Below, in pieces: positions 21,901-31,469 of a stretch of 64,000 bases of DNA; within the stretch, counting starts at the first letter, position 1; every line of letters begins with the position of its first letter. The stretch is from an uncultured Muribaculaceae bacterium (GTDB lineage: Bacteria; Bacteroidota; Bacteroidia; Bacteroidales; Muribaculaceae): positions 62,001-126,000 of the forward strand of contig CANQWS010000003.1 of assembly GCA_947627615.1 (NCBI GenBank). Direction: 5' to 3'. The position numbers and the translations under genes were made by a program. Under the pieces are notes generated by a model, which was not told the DNA's origin, did not search any database, and saw nothing but the letters and a program-made list of their open reading frames with translations.

Positions 21901-22077
21901 ATGACCAAGTGCCGCATCTATCTCAACGGCGAGAACCTCTGGACCATATCCGAAAACTCATGGCTGGATCCCGAGCTGACCGACGTGAACTCTACACTCG
22001 GTGCCGGCGGTGACAGCTCCTACCGTAAATATCCCTCGCTCCGCTACTACGGATTCGGACTTGACATAACCTTCTAA
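18940..22077 (+). CDS. SusC/RagA family TonB-linked outer membrane protein
   Basis: Carboxypeptidase-regulatory-like N-terminus (ITVSGTVTDEAGEPLVGVSV), plug domain EVVVIGYGTTTRKAAVGAV, C-terminal beta-barrel ending RYYGFGLDITF; start placed at MAFNNLKK rather than the longer ORF start at 18859. Confidence 0.95.
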   Translation: MAFNNLKKANMLMAGLMATTLAATLPIPTHAAPNPTPVVSQQNQITVSGTVTDEAGEPLVGVSVIANGTTNGVSTDLDGKFSLRCASNAKITVTYVGYIKAEYTASKMPKTIVLKEDSKLLDEVVVIGYGTTTRKAAVGAVDQVKGEKLASRPVQTMTQALQGAAPNVIIQSNSFDPNNQDTRFNIRGVTSTTSSDPLFVIDGIVADAGAFNRLNPNDVDNISVLKDAGAAAIYGSRSAAGVILVTTKAGKKDQPASVTFSATVGWNDPYYQYTAVDGYQNALLYNQALTNSGRAPKFSPADIQDLYNHRSEERWALDDITKTALMQKYNVQVSGGTSKTTYMFSLGYFDQASNLVGKNNKGVQRYNMRMNIGTDIGRLHLGAIMSFTRNDSKISTANLGNCYANSKRTPKYYYNNLTDAEGRYVANSTVADQHALAELNSDGYNKYRNNDWQGNLNADFKIIEGLKLRGVIGVNVHNELRSTRAIPYGFYSPAGDWQEVSAKDYGASNWNADAYSINTQLLLDFNRTFGQHTVNAMTGFTNESNSSQYNDIWKDYVDPDLGTATDMTQSEVGYIGGGTFLDNNGRTSLSSWIGRVGYNYAEKYFAEFTFRYDGSSKFHKDYRWGFFPSVSLAWRPTQEQFMDTYRENIGDLKLRLSYGKLGNQAVGNYDRFTTYSLNSLGYVINNGAVSSAGFQLGKPDLTWEKTKTYNVGVDATFLKGALSVSFDAFYKKTTDILQTPLYPGLFGTAVSRDNIGEMSNRGWELSVQYFLRTGEFNHNFNFNLGDTQNKLLKFVGHESITGADEVWRLRREGLPYNSYYGYNCIGIFQTYEEIESSATPPGLNIQPGNLKYQDVNNDGIIDQNDRVVLGNPFPRFTFGFTYGLQWRGFDFSMFWQGVGKRAQHIRGENIEPFHADYSQTMYKHQLDFWTPTNTDAEYPRLAVNGSDSQKNDWGMGNSRQIVSGAYARLKNLSVGYSLPASLLHKIGMTKCRIYLNGENLWTISENSWLDPELTDVNSTLGAGGDSSYRKYPSLRYYGFGLDITF

Positions 22078-22093
22078 AACTCGAAACAACGCA

Positions 22094-23695
22094 ATGAAAA
22101 TAGCAAAAATACTGGCGGTTTCCTCTCTGCTCGTCACCGGCGCAGTGATGACAGGATGCAATGACCTCGAACAGCCGCCATCCAACAAATATACCGACTC
22201 GAACTTCTGGACGGCCAAGAACGCCGAGACCATGGTTATGACCGCCTACTCGCAGATGTACAGCGCCGGCACCATGTGGCGCGACGAGGAACTGACCGAC
22301 AACATGTACAACGGTTACCGCGCCGAGGACATCCACAGCATTCGCCGCGGCATAGCCAAGGCCAATCTGGGCCATTTCAGCTGGAACGGCCTCTATCAGG
22401 GCATCAAGAGCTGCCATACATTCCTGGCCCACGCCGATGAAGTAACCGGCATGGATCCCGAACGTGTGGCCCGTCTCAAGGCCGAGTGCCGTTTTATCCG
22501 CGACATGCTCTTTTTCCGTCTGGCCAACCTCTACGGCGACGTGCCTCTGTTCATGGAGGACATTGACCTTGCCACGGCAAGCCACATCAAGCGCACCCCC
22601 CACGCACAGGTCATAGCCACCATCACCGAGGACCTCGAGGACCTTATCAAGGACCTGCCCCTGAACACCGAGATGGCATCGGAGGAAAACGGCCGCATAA
22701 CCCAGGGCGCCGCCGCGATGCTCCGCGCACGCATAGCGCTTATGGACAGCGACTGGCCCACCGTTGCCAAATGGTGCCAGGACATCATGGACGGCAAATA
22801 CGGCCACTATGAGCTCTTCGGTTCCTACGAAGGCCTGTTCAAGGAAGCCAACGAATACAACTGCGAGGTGATACTTGACCGCGGCTATGCCGTTGGCGTC
22901 AACACCTGGGGCGAGATGACCAACATGAAACCCTCGTCACTGCGCTCGAACTACGTGACCTGGTGCCCGACCCAGAGCCTCGTGGACTCCTATCTGACAC
23001 TCGGCGGATACACCATCGACGAGCCCGGCACAGATTATGACGCCTCCAAGCCCTACGCCAACCGCGACCCGCGTCTGGACGCGACGGTGGTCTATGACAA
23101 GTCACGCCTGTATGACCCCGTGACCGGCGACACCCACACCATCTATATCAACCCGTCACACTCGTCGGTTGACAACGTGGGCATAGGCGGCGGTCTCTCC
23201 AAGACAGTTACCGGCTACTACACCCGCAAATGGTTCCAGCCCATCGCCGGCAACTTCAGCTATGCCTCGGCGCTGAATATCATCATGATGCGCTATGCCG
23301 ACGTGCTGCTGATGTATGCCGAAGCAAAGAACGAGCAGAACCAGATGACCGAGAGCGTGTGGAACCAGACCATTAAACCTATCCGCCAACGCGCCGGCTT
23401 CACCGCCTCCAAGGCCCTTGACTATCCTCAGGGCGGCGACATGCGCAAGATACTCCGCAACGAACGCCGCGTGGAACTCGCACTTGAAGGTCTGCGCTGG
23501 TGGGACATCAAGCGCTGGAAAGCCGGCAAGGAATATCTTGACGGAGCTGTCAGAGGCTGCACCCACGTGGGCGGCGCCGCCGTGCTTGACACATACTCGT
23601 TTGACGAGAACCGCGATTATCTCTGGGCAGTGCCTCTGAGCGAAATCGACTTCAACCCCAACCTCAAGCCCCAGAATCCCGGTTACGGATCATGA
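22094..23695 (+). CDS. RagB/SusD family nutrient-binding outer membrane lipoprotein
   Basis: Lipobox TGCND; SusD-like RRVELALEGLRWWDIKRWKAG; C-terminal NPNLKPQNPGYGS. Confidence 0.95.
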   Translation: MKIAKILAVSSLLVTGAVMTGCNDLEQPPSNKYTDSNFWTAKNAETMVMTAYSQMYSAGTMWRDEELTDNMYNGYRAEDIHSIRRGIAKANLGHFSWNGLYQGIKSCHTFLAHADEVTGMDPERVARLKAECRFIRDMLFFRLANLYGDVPLFMEDIDLATASHIKRTPHAQVIATITEDLEDLIKDLPLNTEMASEENGRITQGAAAMLRARIALMDSDWPTVAKWCQDIMDGKYGHYELFGSYEGLFKEANEYNCEVILDRGYAVGVNTWGEMTNMKPSSLRSNYVTWCPTQSLVDSYLTLGGYTIDEPGTDYDASKPYANRDPRLDATVVYDKSRLYDPVTGDTHTIYINPSHSSVDNVGIGGGLSKTVTGYYTRKWFQPIAGNFSYASALNIIMMRYADVLLMYAEAKNEQNQMTESVWNQTIKPIRQRAGFTASKALDYPQGGDMRKILRNERRVELALEGLRWWDIKRWKAGKEYLDGAVRGCTHVGGAAVLDTYSFDENRDYLWAVPLSEIDFNPNLKPQNPGYGS

Positions 23696-23752
23696 TGCAA
23701 AGGGCAATAAACAACTCAAACAGTTAACAACAGATTCACCCCCAACAACAAT

Positions 23753-24904
23753 ATGAAATCAATAATTTTCAAGGGCCTCGCCCTCGTATCGATCCTTGTA
23801 GCCGGCGCATCATGCTCGGACGACATGGAATATACCGACACCAACGCCACTCCGGTAAAACAGTTCTACGAACCGGTCAACGGCAAAGCTGTCAAGCTGG
23901 TATCGTCAGCCTCAGCCTCACTGCTTTTCGAATGGGAAGCCGCACATGCCGGCGACGGCGCAGTGCCTCAGTATGAAGTGGTGTTCACCACCGCCGACGG
24001 CAACCTGGACAAACCCATCTACCGCGTGACATCGGACAACGGCGGCTCGAAACCCATGGCCACCATCTCCCACAAGATTCTCTCGAAAGTGATGGCAGCA
24101 GCCGGAGTGGGTTCCGGCGAGACCGGCAAAATCAAATGGGGCGTAATGTCCTACGCCGGTGTCAACGGCACCAAATCGACCGAGCTCTATGACCTCACAG
24201 TGACCCGCTTCGAAGGCTTCGCCGAAATCCCCACCTCGCTCTACATGGCCGGTGCCGGTTCTGAAACAGGCGACGACATTGCAAACGCTCAGGCTTTCAA
24301 CGCACTCGATGCTGAAACCTACGAAATATTCACCAAGCTGAACGCCGGCCAGAAAATCTACTTCAGCGCGGACCGCGACGGCCTCGAGCTCTTCAGCCTC
24401 AAGGGCACCAAGGTGGTTGAAGGCGAAGACGGCGGCACAGGCGTCGACGAGACAGGCGTTTACCGCGTGACCCTCGATTTCTCCACCGCAAGCGCATCAG
24501 TGAAGAAGATTGACCATCTCTATTTCGTGATCTGCGACAAATATCCCGCAAACGCCTTCGAATACAAGTATGTTGGCAACGGCGTTTACCAGAGCGATGC
24601 CTTCACCTTCGAGACCAAGGATACAGGCTGGTCATGGGACCCCTTCGAATCACGCTACAAGATACTGATGGAGTACGGCGACGGCACCCAGAAGATGTGG
24701 GGCCCGACTAACGCCAGCCTCGACGGCAAACCCTCGGCACTGGACATCACCAGCAGCTACTTCTACATGGCCGAATATGGGGTGAGCCAGTGGGACCAGA
24801 AGTGGAAACTCGCCGACGCATGGTACAAGAAACCGTGTATCTACAGCGTGTACTTCAACACCCAGTACGGAGCCTACACCCACTTCATCGAGGAAGTAAA
24901 ATAA
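23753..24904 (+). CDS. SusE-like outer membrane lipoprotein
   Basis: Lipobox GASCSDD; SusE-type Ig fold (LLFEWEAA...YEVVFTT), position immediately after susD-like gene. Confidence 0.75.
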   Translation: MKSIIFKGLALVSILVAGASCSDDMEYTDTNATPVKQFYEPVNGKAVKLVSSASASLLFEWEAAHAGDGAVPQYEVVFTTADGNLDKPIYRVTSDNGGSKPMATISHKILSKVMAAAGVGSGETGKIKWGVMSYAGVNGTKSTELYDLTVTRFEGFAEIPTSLYMAGAGSETGDDIANAQAFNALDAETYEIFTKLNAGQKIYFSADRDGLELFSLKGTKVVEGEDGGTGVDETGVYRVTLDFSTASASVKKIDHLYFVICDKYPANAFEYKYVGNGVYQSDAFTFETKDTGWSWDPFESRYKILMEYGDGTQKMWGPTNASLDGKPSALDITSSYFYMAEYGVSQWDQKWKLADAWYKKPCIYSVYFNTQYGAYTHFIEEVK

Positions 24905-24932
24905 CCATTTACCACTTTAAGAAAACATCAAG

Positions 24933-26114
24933 ATGAATAAAAATATTCTGTTCACCGTACTGTCCGTGGCGATGCTTCCGGCATTCGTGGCCTGCGACGA
25001 TGTCGATGAGTACGAGGCACCGAAGCCCTACGTCATAGACTGGTCGGCCGCAGCTGACAGCTCGACAATGGCGCTTGTGAACTATTTCTGGGATGACAGC
25101 AAGGGGTATTTCCACACCACAAGCGAAAAGACCGATGACCTCGGCTGGAACTACTGGCCCCAGGCCCATTCCATGGACGTGATAATCGACGCATATCTGC
25201 GCACGAAAGACACCAAATACTCGGCCATGTTCGACAAATGGTTCGAAGGTATCAAACTTCAGAACGACGGCGGCTGGACCGGCGGCTACACCAATGACTT
25301 CTACGATGACGAAGCGTGGATAGCCCTGACCATGACCCGTCTCTACAAGGTGACTGACGACGCCAAATATCTGGGCGTGGCCAAGACCCTCTACGAGGAC
25401 ATCATGGGCGGCTGGAACGAACAGTACGGCGGAGGCGGCATTGCATGGCGCAAGTCACAGCCGTGGAGCAAGAACGCATGTATCAACGGCCCGGCTTCGC
25501 TTCTGTCGTTCAAGCTCTACGAGGCCACCGGCGACAAGACCTACGCCGAGAACGGTGTGAAAATCCACGAATGGGTGCGCGAGAACCTGCTCAATCCGGC
25601 CACCGGAGAGGTCGTTGACGGTCTCAACGGCCAGACCGGCGAGCTTACCGGCTGGAACTTCACCTACAATCAGGGTACGGTGATGGCGGCCGCTCTCGAA
25701 GCCTATCACTACACCGGCAACGAGCTCTATCTCAAGGACGCCCGCCGCGCCGCCAACTTCACCATCTCGTCGAGCAAGTTCCTCGACTCGTCAATCAACA
25801 CCATCATGCGCGAGAACGGCGGCAAGCCCGGCAACGACGACGGCGGTCTGTTCCGTGCGGTTTTCTTCCGCTACTTCTGCGACGTTGTGGAATCAGGTGA
25901 CTTCGACGAGTCATGGCACAAGAAATTCCTGGCCTGCATGAACTCAAGCTCCGAATATCTGTGGCGCCACGGCGTGGCCGACAAGCGCTGGGTGCTCTTC
26001 AGCGGAGACTGGCAGAACGGCGTGGAGCCCAACGGCACCGGCCATCTGAATCCTCAGGTGAGCGCATGCACCGTGATGGAGATGCGCGCACGTCTGGAAA
26101 CCGCCTCTAAATAA
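24933..26114 (+). CDS. glycoside hydrolase family 76 (endo-alpha-1,6-mannanase-like) lipoprotein
   Basis: Lipobox FVACDD; YWPQAHSMDVIIDAY, WTGGYTNDFYDDEAWIALT (consecutive catalytic Asp pair), WNFTYNQG. Confidence 0.92.
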   Translation: MNKNILFTVLSVAMLPAFVACDDVDEYEAPKPYVIDWSAAADSSTMALVNYFWDDSKGYFHTTSEKTDDLGWNYWPQAHSMDVIIDAYLRTKDTKYSAMFDKWFEGIKLQNDGGWTGGYTNDFYDDEAWIALTMTRLYKVTDDAKYLGVAKTLYEDIMGGWNEQYGGGGIAWRKSQPWSKNACINGPASLLSFKLYEATGDKTYAENGVKIHEWVRENLLNPATGEVVDGLNGQTGELTGWNFTYNQGTVMAAALEAYHYTGNELYLKDARRAANFTISSSKFLDSSINTIMRENGGKPGNDDGGLFRAVFFRYFCDVVESGDFDESWHKKFLACMNSSSEYLWRHGVADKRWVLFSGDWQNGVEPNGTGHLNPQVSACTVMEMRARLETASK

Positions 26115-26138
26115 ACATAGAAAACGCAATCAAATGAA

Positions 26139-26171
26139 TTCTGCCTGTCCCCTGTGAAGGGACAGGCGGAA
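26139..26171 (+). terminator. intra-operon hairpin between the two GH76 genes
   Basis: TTCTGCCTGTCCC/GGGACAGGCGGAA, 13-bp arms with one wobble; no strong T-run. Confidence 0.5.
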
Positions 26172-26193
26172 TCAGTTCAAACAAACTCTAATT

Positions 26194-27420
26194 ATGATCA
26201 GAAAAACCGGTCTGTCCGTTCTGCTTGCCGCGCTGATGGCCACTGCGGCATGCGGCCGCCGCGAGGAAACCGCCAAGGAAGCCGCAGCCGACCCGTATGC
26301 CCTCAGGGCAGCCGAGACGCTTGACTCGCTCTACGCTCACTACGGCTGTGACTCCACGCAGCTGCTCCGCGAGAACTATCCTTTTGTCAAGGACTACGAG
26401 GCTACCTATCTGGCATCGCAGGACGACGCCCGCCCCAATCCCTATTCCTATCTGTGGCCCTTCTCCGGGACCCTCTCGGCGATATCGGCTCTCTACGAGG
26501 CCACGGGCGACAGCGTGTATCTGACAATGTGGGAGGAACGCGCCATGCCGGGCCTGCAGGAGTACTATGACAGCTCCCGCACTCCGGCCGCCTATTCGTC
26601 ATACATCAGCAGCGCTCCGCAGAGCGACAGGTTCTATGACGACAACGTCTGGATAGGCATAGACTTCACGGACATGTACATGGCCACCAGAAATCCGGTC
26701 TGGCTGGAGAAAGCCCGCGAGGTGTGGAAATTCATTGAGAGCGGCACCGACAGCATACTCGGCGGCGGCATCTACTGGTGCGAGCAGAAGAAGCACTCAA
26801 AGAATACCTGTTCGAACGCGCCGGGGTCGGTCTACGCGCTGAAACTGTTCCGCGCCACCGCCGACAGCAGCTATCTCCGCCAGGGCAAGGCACTCTATGA
26901 GTGGACCCGCGCCACGCTTCAGGACCCGGATGACCATCTTTACTTCGACAACAAGGGCCTCGACGGCAAGATAGGCGAAGCCAAGTTTGCCTACAACAGC
27001 GGCCAGATGATACAGTCAGGCGCCCTTCTGTTCAAGATCACGGGCGACAGCACTTATCTGCGTCAGGCGCAGGAGACCGCCGAGGCGGCCTACCGCCGTT
27101 TCTTCAGCGGCAAGGCCAAGGACGCCGCCGGAGAGTTCGACCTTCTGGAACCGGGCAACATCTGGTTCACCGCCGTGATGCACCGCGGTTTCGCGGAACT
27201 TTACGACGCGGATTCCAACCCGAAGTACATGGATGCGTTCGCCCGCAATCTGGACTACGGCTGGACCCATGCCCGCGATGCGGCCACCGGACTGTTCAAC
27301 ACCGACTGGAGCGGCGACAAGACCGATGAAACCAAATGGCTATTAACTCAGGCGGCTATGTGCGAGATGTCAGCGCGCACAGCCATCTACAACAAAAATA
27401 AAAAGGATAATAATAAATGA
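26194..27420 (+). CDS. glycoside hydrolase family 76 lipoprotein
   Basis: Lipobox TAACGR; FYDDNVWIGIDFTDMY catalytic DD pair, FAYNSGQMIQSGALL, second GH76 paralogue. Confidence 0.9.
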   Translation: MIRKTGLSVLLAALMATAACGRREETAKEAAADPYALRAAETLDSLYAHYGCDSTQLLRENYPFVKDYEATYLASQDDARPNPYSYLWPFSGTLSAISALYEATGDSVYLTMWEERAMPGLQEYYDSSRTPAAYSSYISSAPQSDRFYDDNVWIGIDFTDMYMATRNPVWLEKAREVWKFIESGTDSILGGGIYWCEQKKHSKNTCSNAPGSVYALKLFRATADSSYLRQGKALYEWTRATLQDPDDHLYFDNKGLDGKIGEAKFAYNSGQMIQSGALLFKITGDSTYLRQAQETAEAAYRRFFSGKAKDAAGEFDLLEPGNIWFTAVMHRGFAELYDADSNPKYMDAFARNLDYGWTHARDAATGLFNTDWSGDKTDETKWLLTQAAMCEMSARTAIYNKNKKDNNK

Positions 27421-28883
27421 ACAAGACTTCCATCTTTCTGACCGCGGCCCTTCTCTGCGGCGGTCTGAGCGTATCGGCGGCCAATCACAACATCTGCATC
27501 AGCGATGCCACCTCAGTGGGGGTTCCACGGGCCGACTACACGGTGACCAAGCGTCCGAATGCAAGCGAACGCCTGTTTACATCGCAGGCCGTCGAGAAGC
27601 AGATCAAAAGAATAAAGAAACTTCTGAAGAACCAGAAACTGGTGTGGATGTTCGAGAACTGCTTCCCGAACACTCTGGACACCACCGTGCACTACCGCAA
27701 AGGCAAGGACGGCAAGCATGACACCTTCGTGTACACCGGTGACATCCATGCCATGTGGCTCCGCGATTCGGGCGCCCAGGTGTGGCCCTACGTGCAGTTC
27801 GCCAAGGACGACAAGGCCCTGCGCGACCTTATTGCCGGAGTGATCAACCGCCAGTTCAAGTGCATAAACCTCGATCCGTATGCCAACGCGTTCAATGACG
27901 GCCCCACAGGCGGCGAATGGATGACGGACAACACCGACATGATTCCCGACGTGCACGAGCGCAAGTACGAGATTGACTCTCTGTGCTATCCCATCCGTCT
28001 GGCCTACGAGTACTGGAAGCGTACGGGCGACGCCAGCGTGTTCGACGAGGAATGGCTCGCCGCTATAGGCAACATTCTGGAGACCTTCACCGCGCAGCAG
28101 CGCAAGGACGGCAAGGCAGGCCCCTACAAGTTCCAGCGCAAGACCGAGCGCGCGCTCGACACCATGAACAACAACGGTCTCGGCGCTCCGGTGAGCGGCT
28201 GCGGACTGATAGTGTCGTGCTTCCGTCCGTCGGACGACGCCACCACGCTGCAGTATCTCGTGCCGTCGAACTTCTTCGCCGTTTCCAGCCTGCGCAAGGC
28301 CGCCGAGATTCTGAATGCAGTGAACCACAAGGCCGACATTGCCTCGCAGTGCACCGCTCTGGCCGACGAGGTTGACGGCGCGCTGAAGAAATATGCCGTC
28401 TACAACCATCCGGAGTTCGGCCAGATCTACGCTTTCGAGGTTGACGGTTTCGGCAACCATCTGCTGATGGACGATGCCAACGTGCCGAGCCTGCTCGCGC
28501 TGCCTTATCTGGGCGACGTTGACGTAAACGACGAAATCTACCAGAACACCCGCCGCTTCGTGTGGAGCAAGAACAATCCCTACTTCTTCTCCGGACCTGC
28601 CGGCGAGGGCATAGGCGGCCCGCATGTGGGCTATGACATGGCATGGCCCATGAGCATCATGATGAAGGCTTTTACCTCGCAGGACGACAACGAGATAAAG
28701 GAGTGCATAGCGATGCTTCTGAGAACCGACGCCGAGACGGGCTTCATGCACGAGACGTTCAACGTGAACGATTCGTCGGATTTCACCCGCCCCTGGTTCG
28801 CATGGTCCAACACCCTTTTCGGAGAGCTGATTCTGAAGCTCGTTGACGAAGGCAAGGTGGATCTGCTCAACAGCATATCATAA
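27417..28883 (+). CDS. glycoside hydrolase family 125 (exo-alpha-1,6-mannosidase-like)
   Basis: GDIHAMWLRDSGAQVWPY, GEWMTDNTDMIPDVHERKYEIDSLCYPIRLAYEYW, MHETFNVNDSSDFTRPWFAWSNTLFGELI; ATGA overlap with GH76 stop. Confidence 0.95.
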   Translation: MNKTSIFLTAALLCGGLSVSAANHNICISDATSVGVPRADYTVTKRPNASERLFTSQAVEKQIKRIKKLLKNQKLVWMFENCFPNTLDTTVHYRKGKDGKHDTFVYTGDIHAMWLRDSGAQVWPYVQFAKDDKALRDLIAGVINRQFKCINLDPYANAFNDGPTGGEWMTDNTDMIPDVHERKYEIDSLCYPIRLAYEYWKRTGDASVFDEEWLAAIGNILETFTAQQRKDGKAGPYKFQRKTERALDTMNNNGLGAPVSGCGLIVSCFRPSDDATTLQYLVPSNFFAVSSLRKAAEILNAVNHKADIASQCTALADEVDGALKKYAVYNHPEFGQIYAFEVDGFGNHLLMDDANVPSLLALPYLGDVDVNDEIYQNTRRFVWSKNNPYFFSGPAGEGIGGPHVGYDMAWPMSIMMKAFTSQDDNEIKECIAMLLRTDAETGFMHETFNVNDSSDFTRPWFAWSNTLFGELILKLVDEGKVDLLNSIS

Positions 28884-28904
28884 GATAAATCACCCAACAC
28901 CCAG

Positions 28905-28952
28905 AGCAAAGTGCCGGAAAGCCGCCTTAAGGGGCCCATGGCATTTTGCTCG
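28905..28952 (+). terminator. terminator-like hairpin after GH125
   Basis: GAGCAAAGTGCC / GGCATTTTGCTC arms (one G-T wobble) followed by GTTTTGTTT. Confidence 0.6.
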
Positions 28953-28984
28953 TTTTGTTTCATGACACATAAAGGAAAAAGAGA

Positions 28985-30946
28985 ATGAAAAGAATATCGG
29001 CAATCATGCTTGCCGCGCTGCTGGCGGTTCCGTCGGCAACGTGGGGCAAGGCAAAGACTTACAGGGTGACGTCGCCCGGAAACAATGTGGAACTTACGGT
29101 CACCGCCGGAGACTCGCTGACCTACAGCGTGAAGCGTGACGGCCGGACGGCGGTGGAGAACGTTACCATTGCGCTCGACGCCGGCGGAAAGGTCCTCGGG
29201 CGGAAGCCGGCCGTCAGAAAAACTCGGCGCCGGTCGGTCAACGAGACCATCAGGCCGGTAGTGCCGGTGAAGCGCTCCGAGATTCCGAACCGCTACAACG
29301 AGCTGGCCATGGATTTCAAGGACGGTTACGGGGTTGAGTTCCGGGTGTTCGATAACGGAGTGGCCCACCGTTTCGTGACATCGATGCCTGACAGCGTGGA
29401 GATTATGGACGAGGTCTACAACGTGACTCTGCCCGTGGGCACCTCGGCCCACCTGCAGCAGCCGGGCGGCTTCAAGACTTCGTGTGAGGAACCTTACAGC
29501 CACAAGCCATTGGCACAGTGGAATGAGGCCGACCGCATGTCGGAGCTTCCGGTGCTGATGGAAAACGGTGACTTCATCCTTTTCTCGGAGAGCGATCTGG
29601 AGGACTACCCGGGCATGTTTCTCAAAGGCACGGGGAGCAACGGTTTCCGGGCCGTCTATCCGCACGCACCGCTGCGTTTCGGCCCTGACGGCGACCGCAG
29701 CGTGAAGATTCTGGAAGAGGCACCCTACATAGCCCGCACGGCAGGCTCGCGCACCTATCCCTGGCGCCTGATGGCCATGGGCACGGCCGCTGAGATAGCC
29801 GAGCAGACCCTTGTGGCGCAGCTCGCGCAGCCCTGCGCCCTGACTGAAACCGAATGGATCAAGCCCGGCACTGCAAGCTGGGAATGGTGGAACGGAGCCG
29901 TTCCCTACGGCGACGACGTGGATTTCGAATCGGGATTCAACATGAACACCTACAAGTACTTCATTGATTTCGCCTCGCGCTACGGCATTCCCTACATTGT
30001 GATGGACGAGGGCTGGGCCAAGACCACGCTCGACCCCTATACGCCGAACCCCGAAGTGAACCTCGACGAAATCATGCGCTACGGCAACGAGAAGGGCGTG
30101 GGCGTGTTCGTGTGGCTCACATGGCTCACGGTTGAGAACAACTTCGAGGACGTATTCCGCCATCTCGCCGACAAAGGCGTCAAGGGCCTGAAGATTGACT
30201 TCATGGACCGCAGCGACCAGTGGATGGTCAACTACTACGAGCGTGTGGCCCGCGAGGCAGCCAAAAACCACATTCTTGTGGACCTCCACGGCGCATACAA
30301 GCCCACCGGACTGGAGATGAAATATCCCAACGTGCTTTCGTTCGAGGGCGTCAGGGGAATGGAGCAGATGGGGGGCTGCGTGCCCGACAACAGTCTCTGG
30401 TTCCCGCTGATGCGCAATGCCGTGGGACCGATGGACTACACCCCCGGGGCCATGATAAGCATGCAGCCGGAAGTCTACGGCTCGCGCCGGCCCAACTCGG
30501 CGTCGATAGGCACGCGTGCCTACCAGATGGCTCTCTTTGTGATATTCGAGACCGGCCTGCAGATGCTTGCCGACAATCCCACTCTCTATTACCGCAACCA
30601 TGACTGCACGGAGTTCATCACCGGAGTGCCGGTGACAACCGACGAGACCCGCGCGCTGCTGGTGGATCCGGGCAAGAGCGTGATAATAGCCAAACGCAAG
30701 GGCGACAAATGGTACGTGGCCGGCATGAACGGCAACTGCGACAAGAGCCGAGACTTCAAGGTGGCGCTTGATTTTCTGCCTTCCGGCCGGAAGTACCGGA
30801 TGACCTCGTTCGAGGACGGTCCGAACGCCTTCCAGCAGGCCATGGACTACAGACGCCATGAATCAACCGTTGACAGCAACACGGTTCTCGACCTGCGCAT
30901 GGCCCGTAACGGCGGCTGGGCCGCGGTCATAGAGGCGGCTGAATAA
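28985..30946 (+). CDS. glycoside hydrolase family 97 (alpha-glucosidase/galactosidase-like)
   Basis: Signal peptide; PGTASWEWWNG, DEGWAKTT, KGLKIDFMDRSDQWMVNYYERVAREAAKNHILVDLHGAYKPTGLEMKYPNVLSFEGVRG. Confidence 0.95.
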   Translation: MKRISAIMLAALLAVPSATWGKAKTYRVTSPGNNVELTVTAGDSLTYSVKRDGRTAVENVTIALDAGGKVLGRKPAVRKTRRRSVNETIRPVVPVKRSEIPNRYNELAMDFKDGYGVEFRVFDNGVAHRFVTSMPDSVEIMDEVYNVTLPVGTSAHLQQPGGFKTSCEEPYSHKPLAQWNEADRMSELPVLMENGDFILFSESDLEDYPGMFLKGTGSNGFRAVYPHAPLRFGPDGDRSVKILEEAPYIARTAGSRTYPWRLMAMGTAAEIAEQTLVAQLAQPCALTETEWIKPGTASWEWWNGAVPYGDDVDFESGFNMNTYKYFIDFASRYGIPYIVMDEGWAKTTLDPYTPNPEVNLDEIMRYGNEKGVGVFVWLTWLTVENNFEDVFRHLADKGVKGLKIDFMDRSDQWMVNYYERVAREAAKNHILVDLHGAYKPTGLEMKYPNVLSFEGVRGMEQMGGCVPDNSLWFPLMRNAVGPMDYTPGAMISMQPEVYGSRRPNSASIGTRAYQMALFVIFETGLQMLADNPTLYYRNHDCTEFITGVPVTTDETRALLVDPGKSVIIAKRKGDKWYVAGMNGNCDKSRDFKVALDFLPSGRKYRMTSFEDGPNAFQQAMDYRRHESTVDSNTVLDLRMARNGGWAAVIEAAE

Positions 30947-30968
30947 ACTTAGAGCTGAATCTTAAACG

Positions 30969-31009
30969 AGAAATGCCCCGGCGCTATCTGACAGCGACGG
31001 GGCATTTCT
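30969..31009 (+). terminator. terminator hairpin at the end of the SusC-to-GH97 locus
   Basis: AGAAATGCCCCG(G)CGCT ... AGCG(A)CGGGGCATTTCT, about 16 paired positions. Confidence 0.7.
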
Positions 31010-31096
31010 GATTACCAATCATAATTCAAGCCGGGGAGATGTTCCCGGGGAATTCCAGACATGTGTCTTCATTTTTTCCTTTCTCTTCGGGTGGAT

Positions 31097-31125
31097 GGTC
31101 CGGCGGCTGATGTGTCCGCCGGACC
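31097..31125. terminator. hairpin, possible second terminator
   Basis: GGTCCGGCGG / CCGCCGGACC perfect 10-bp arms with a 9-nt loop, followed by TTTCCC. Confidence 0.45.
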
Positions 31126-31469
31126 TTTCCCGATGGAGTAGTTGTTTCAGTGATTATTGTCGAGGATGAGGAATTGCAACCTTACACAATAAAAATCTAA
31201 ATGTGTATTCGGGCAACACTTCTCTTTTTTTACGAGAAGAAATTAACCTATTGTTTGTAATTACCAAAAACCTAAGTATGATTTATAAAACAGAACCATT
31301 AAAACCAATTTCAGTGGGAATCTCTATTTCCACGATGCAAAGTAACAACATAAAAATCTAAGCGTAGAATGAAATTGAGTCATAAAAGTATAATATTTCG
31401 TCAAACAGGCAATTGTACAACTTTGTCATGGATGAATACATGCCGGTCAAGGAAAGAAACAGTTCACGA

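Noticed and set aside
28631-30859. 742-aa minus-strand ORF opposite GH97 and GH125
   Set aside because: Antisense to strongly supported genes; low-complexity His/Val/Ala-rich composition typical of antisense frames in GC-rich DNA.
31189-31361. Repeated 12-mer ATAAAAATCTAA at 31189-31200 and 31350-31361
   Set aside because: Short AT-rich repeat in an AT-rich spacer; plausible by chance without genome-wide counts.
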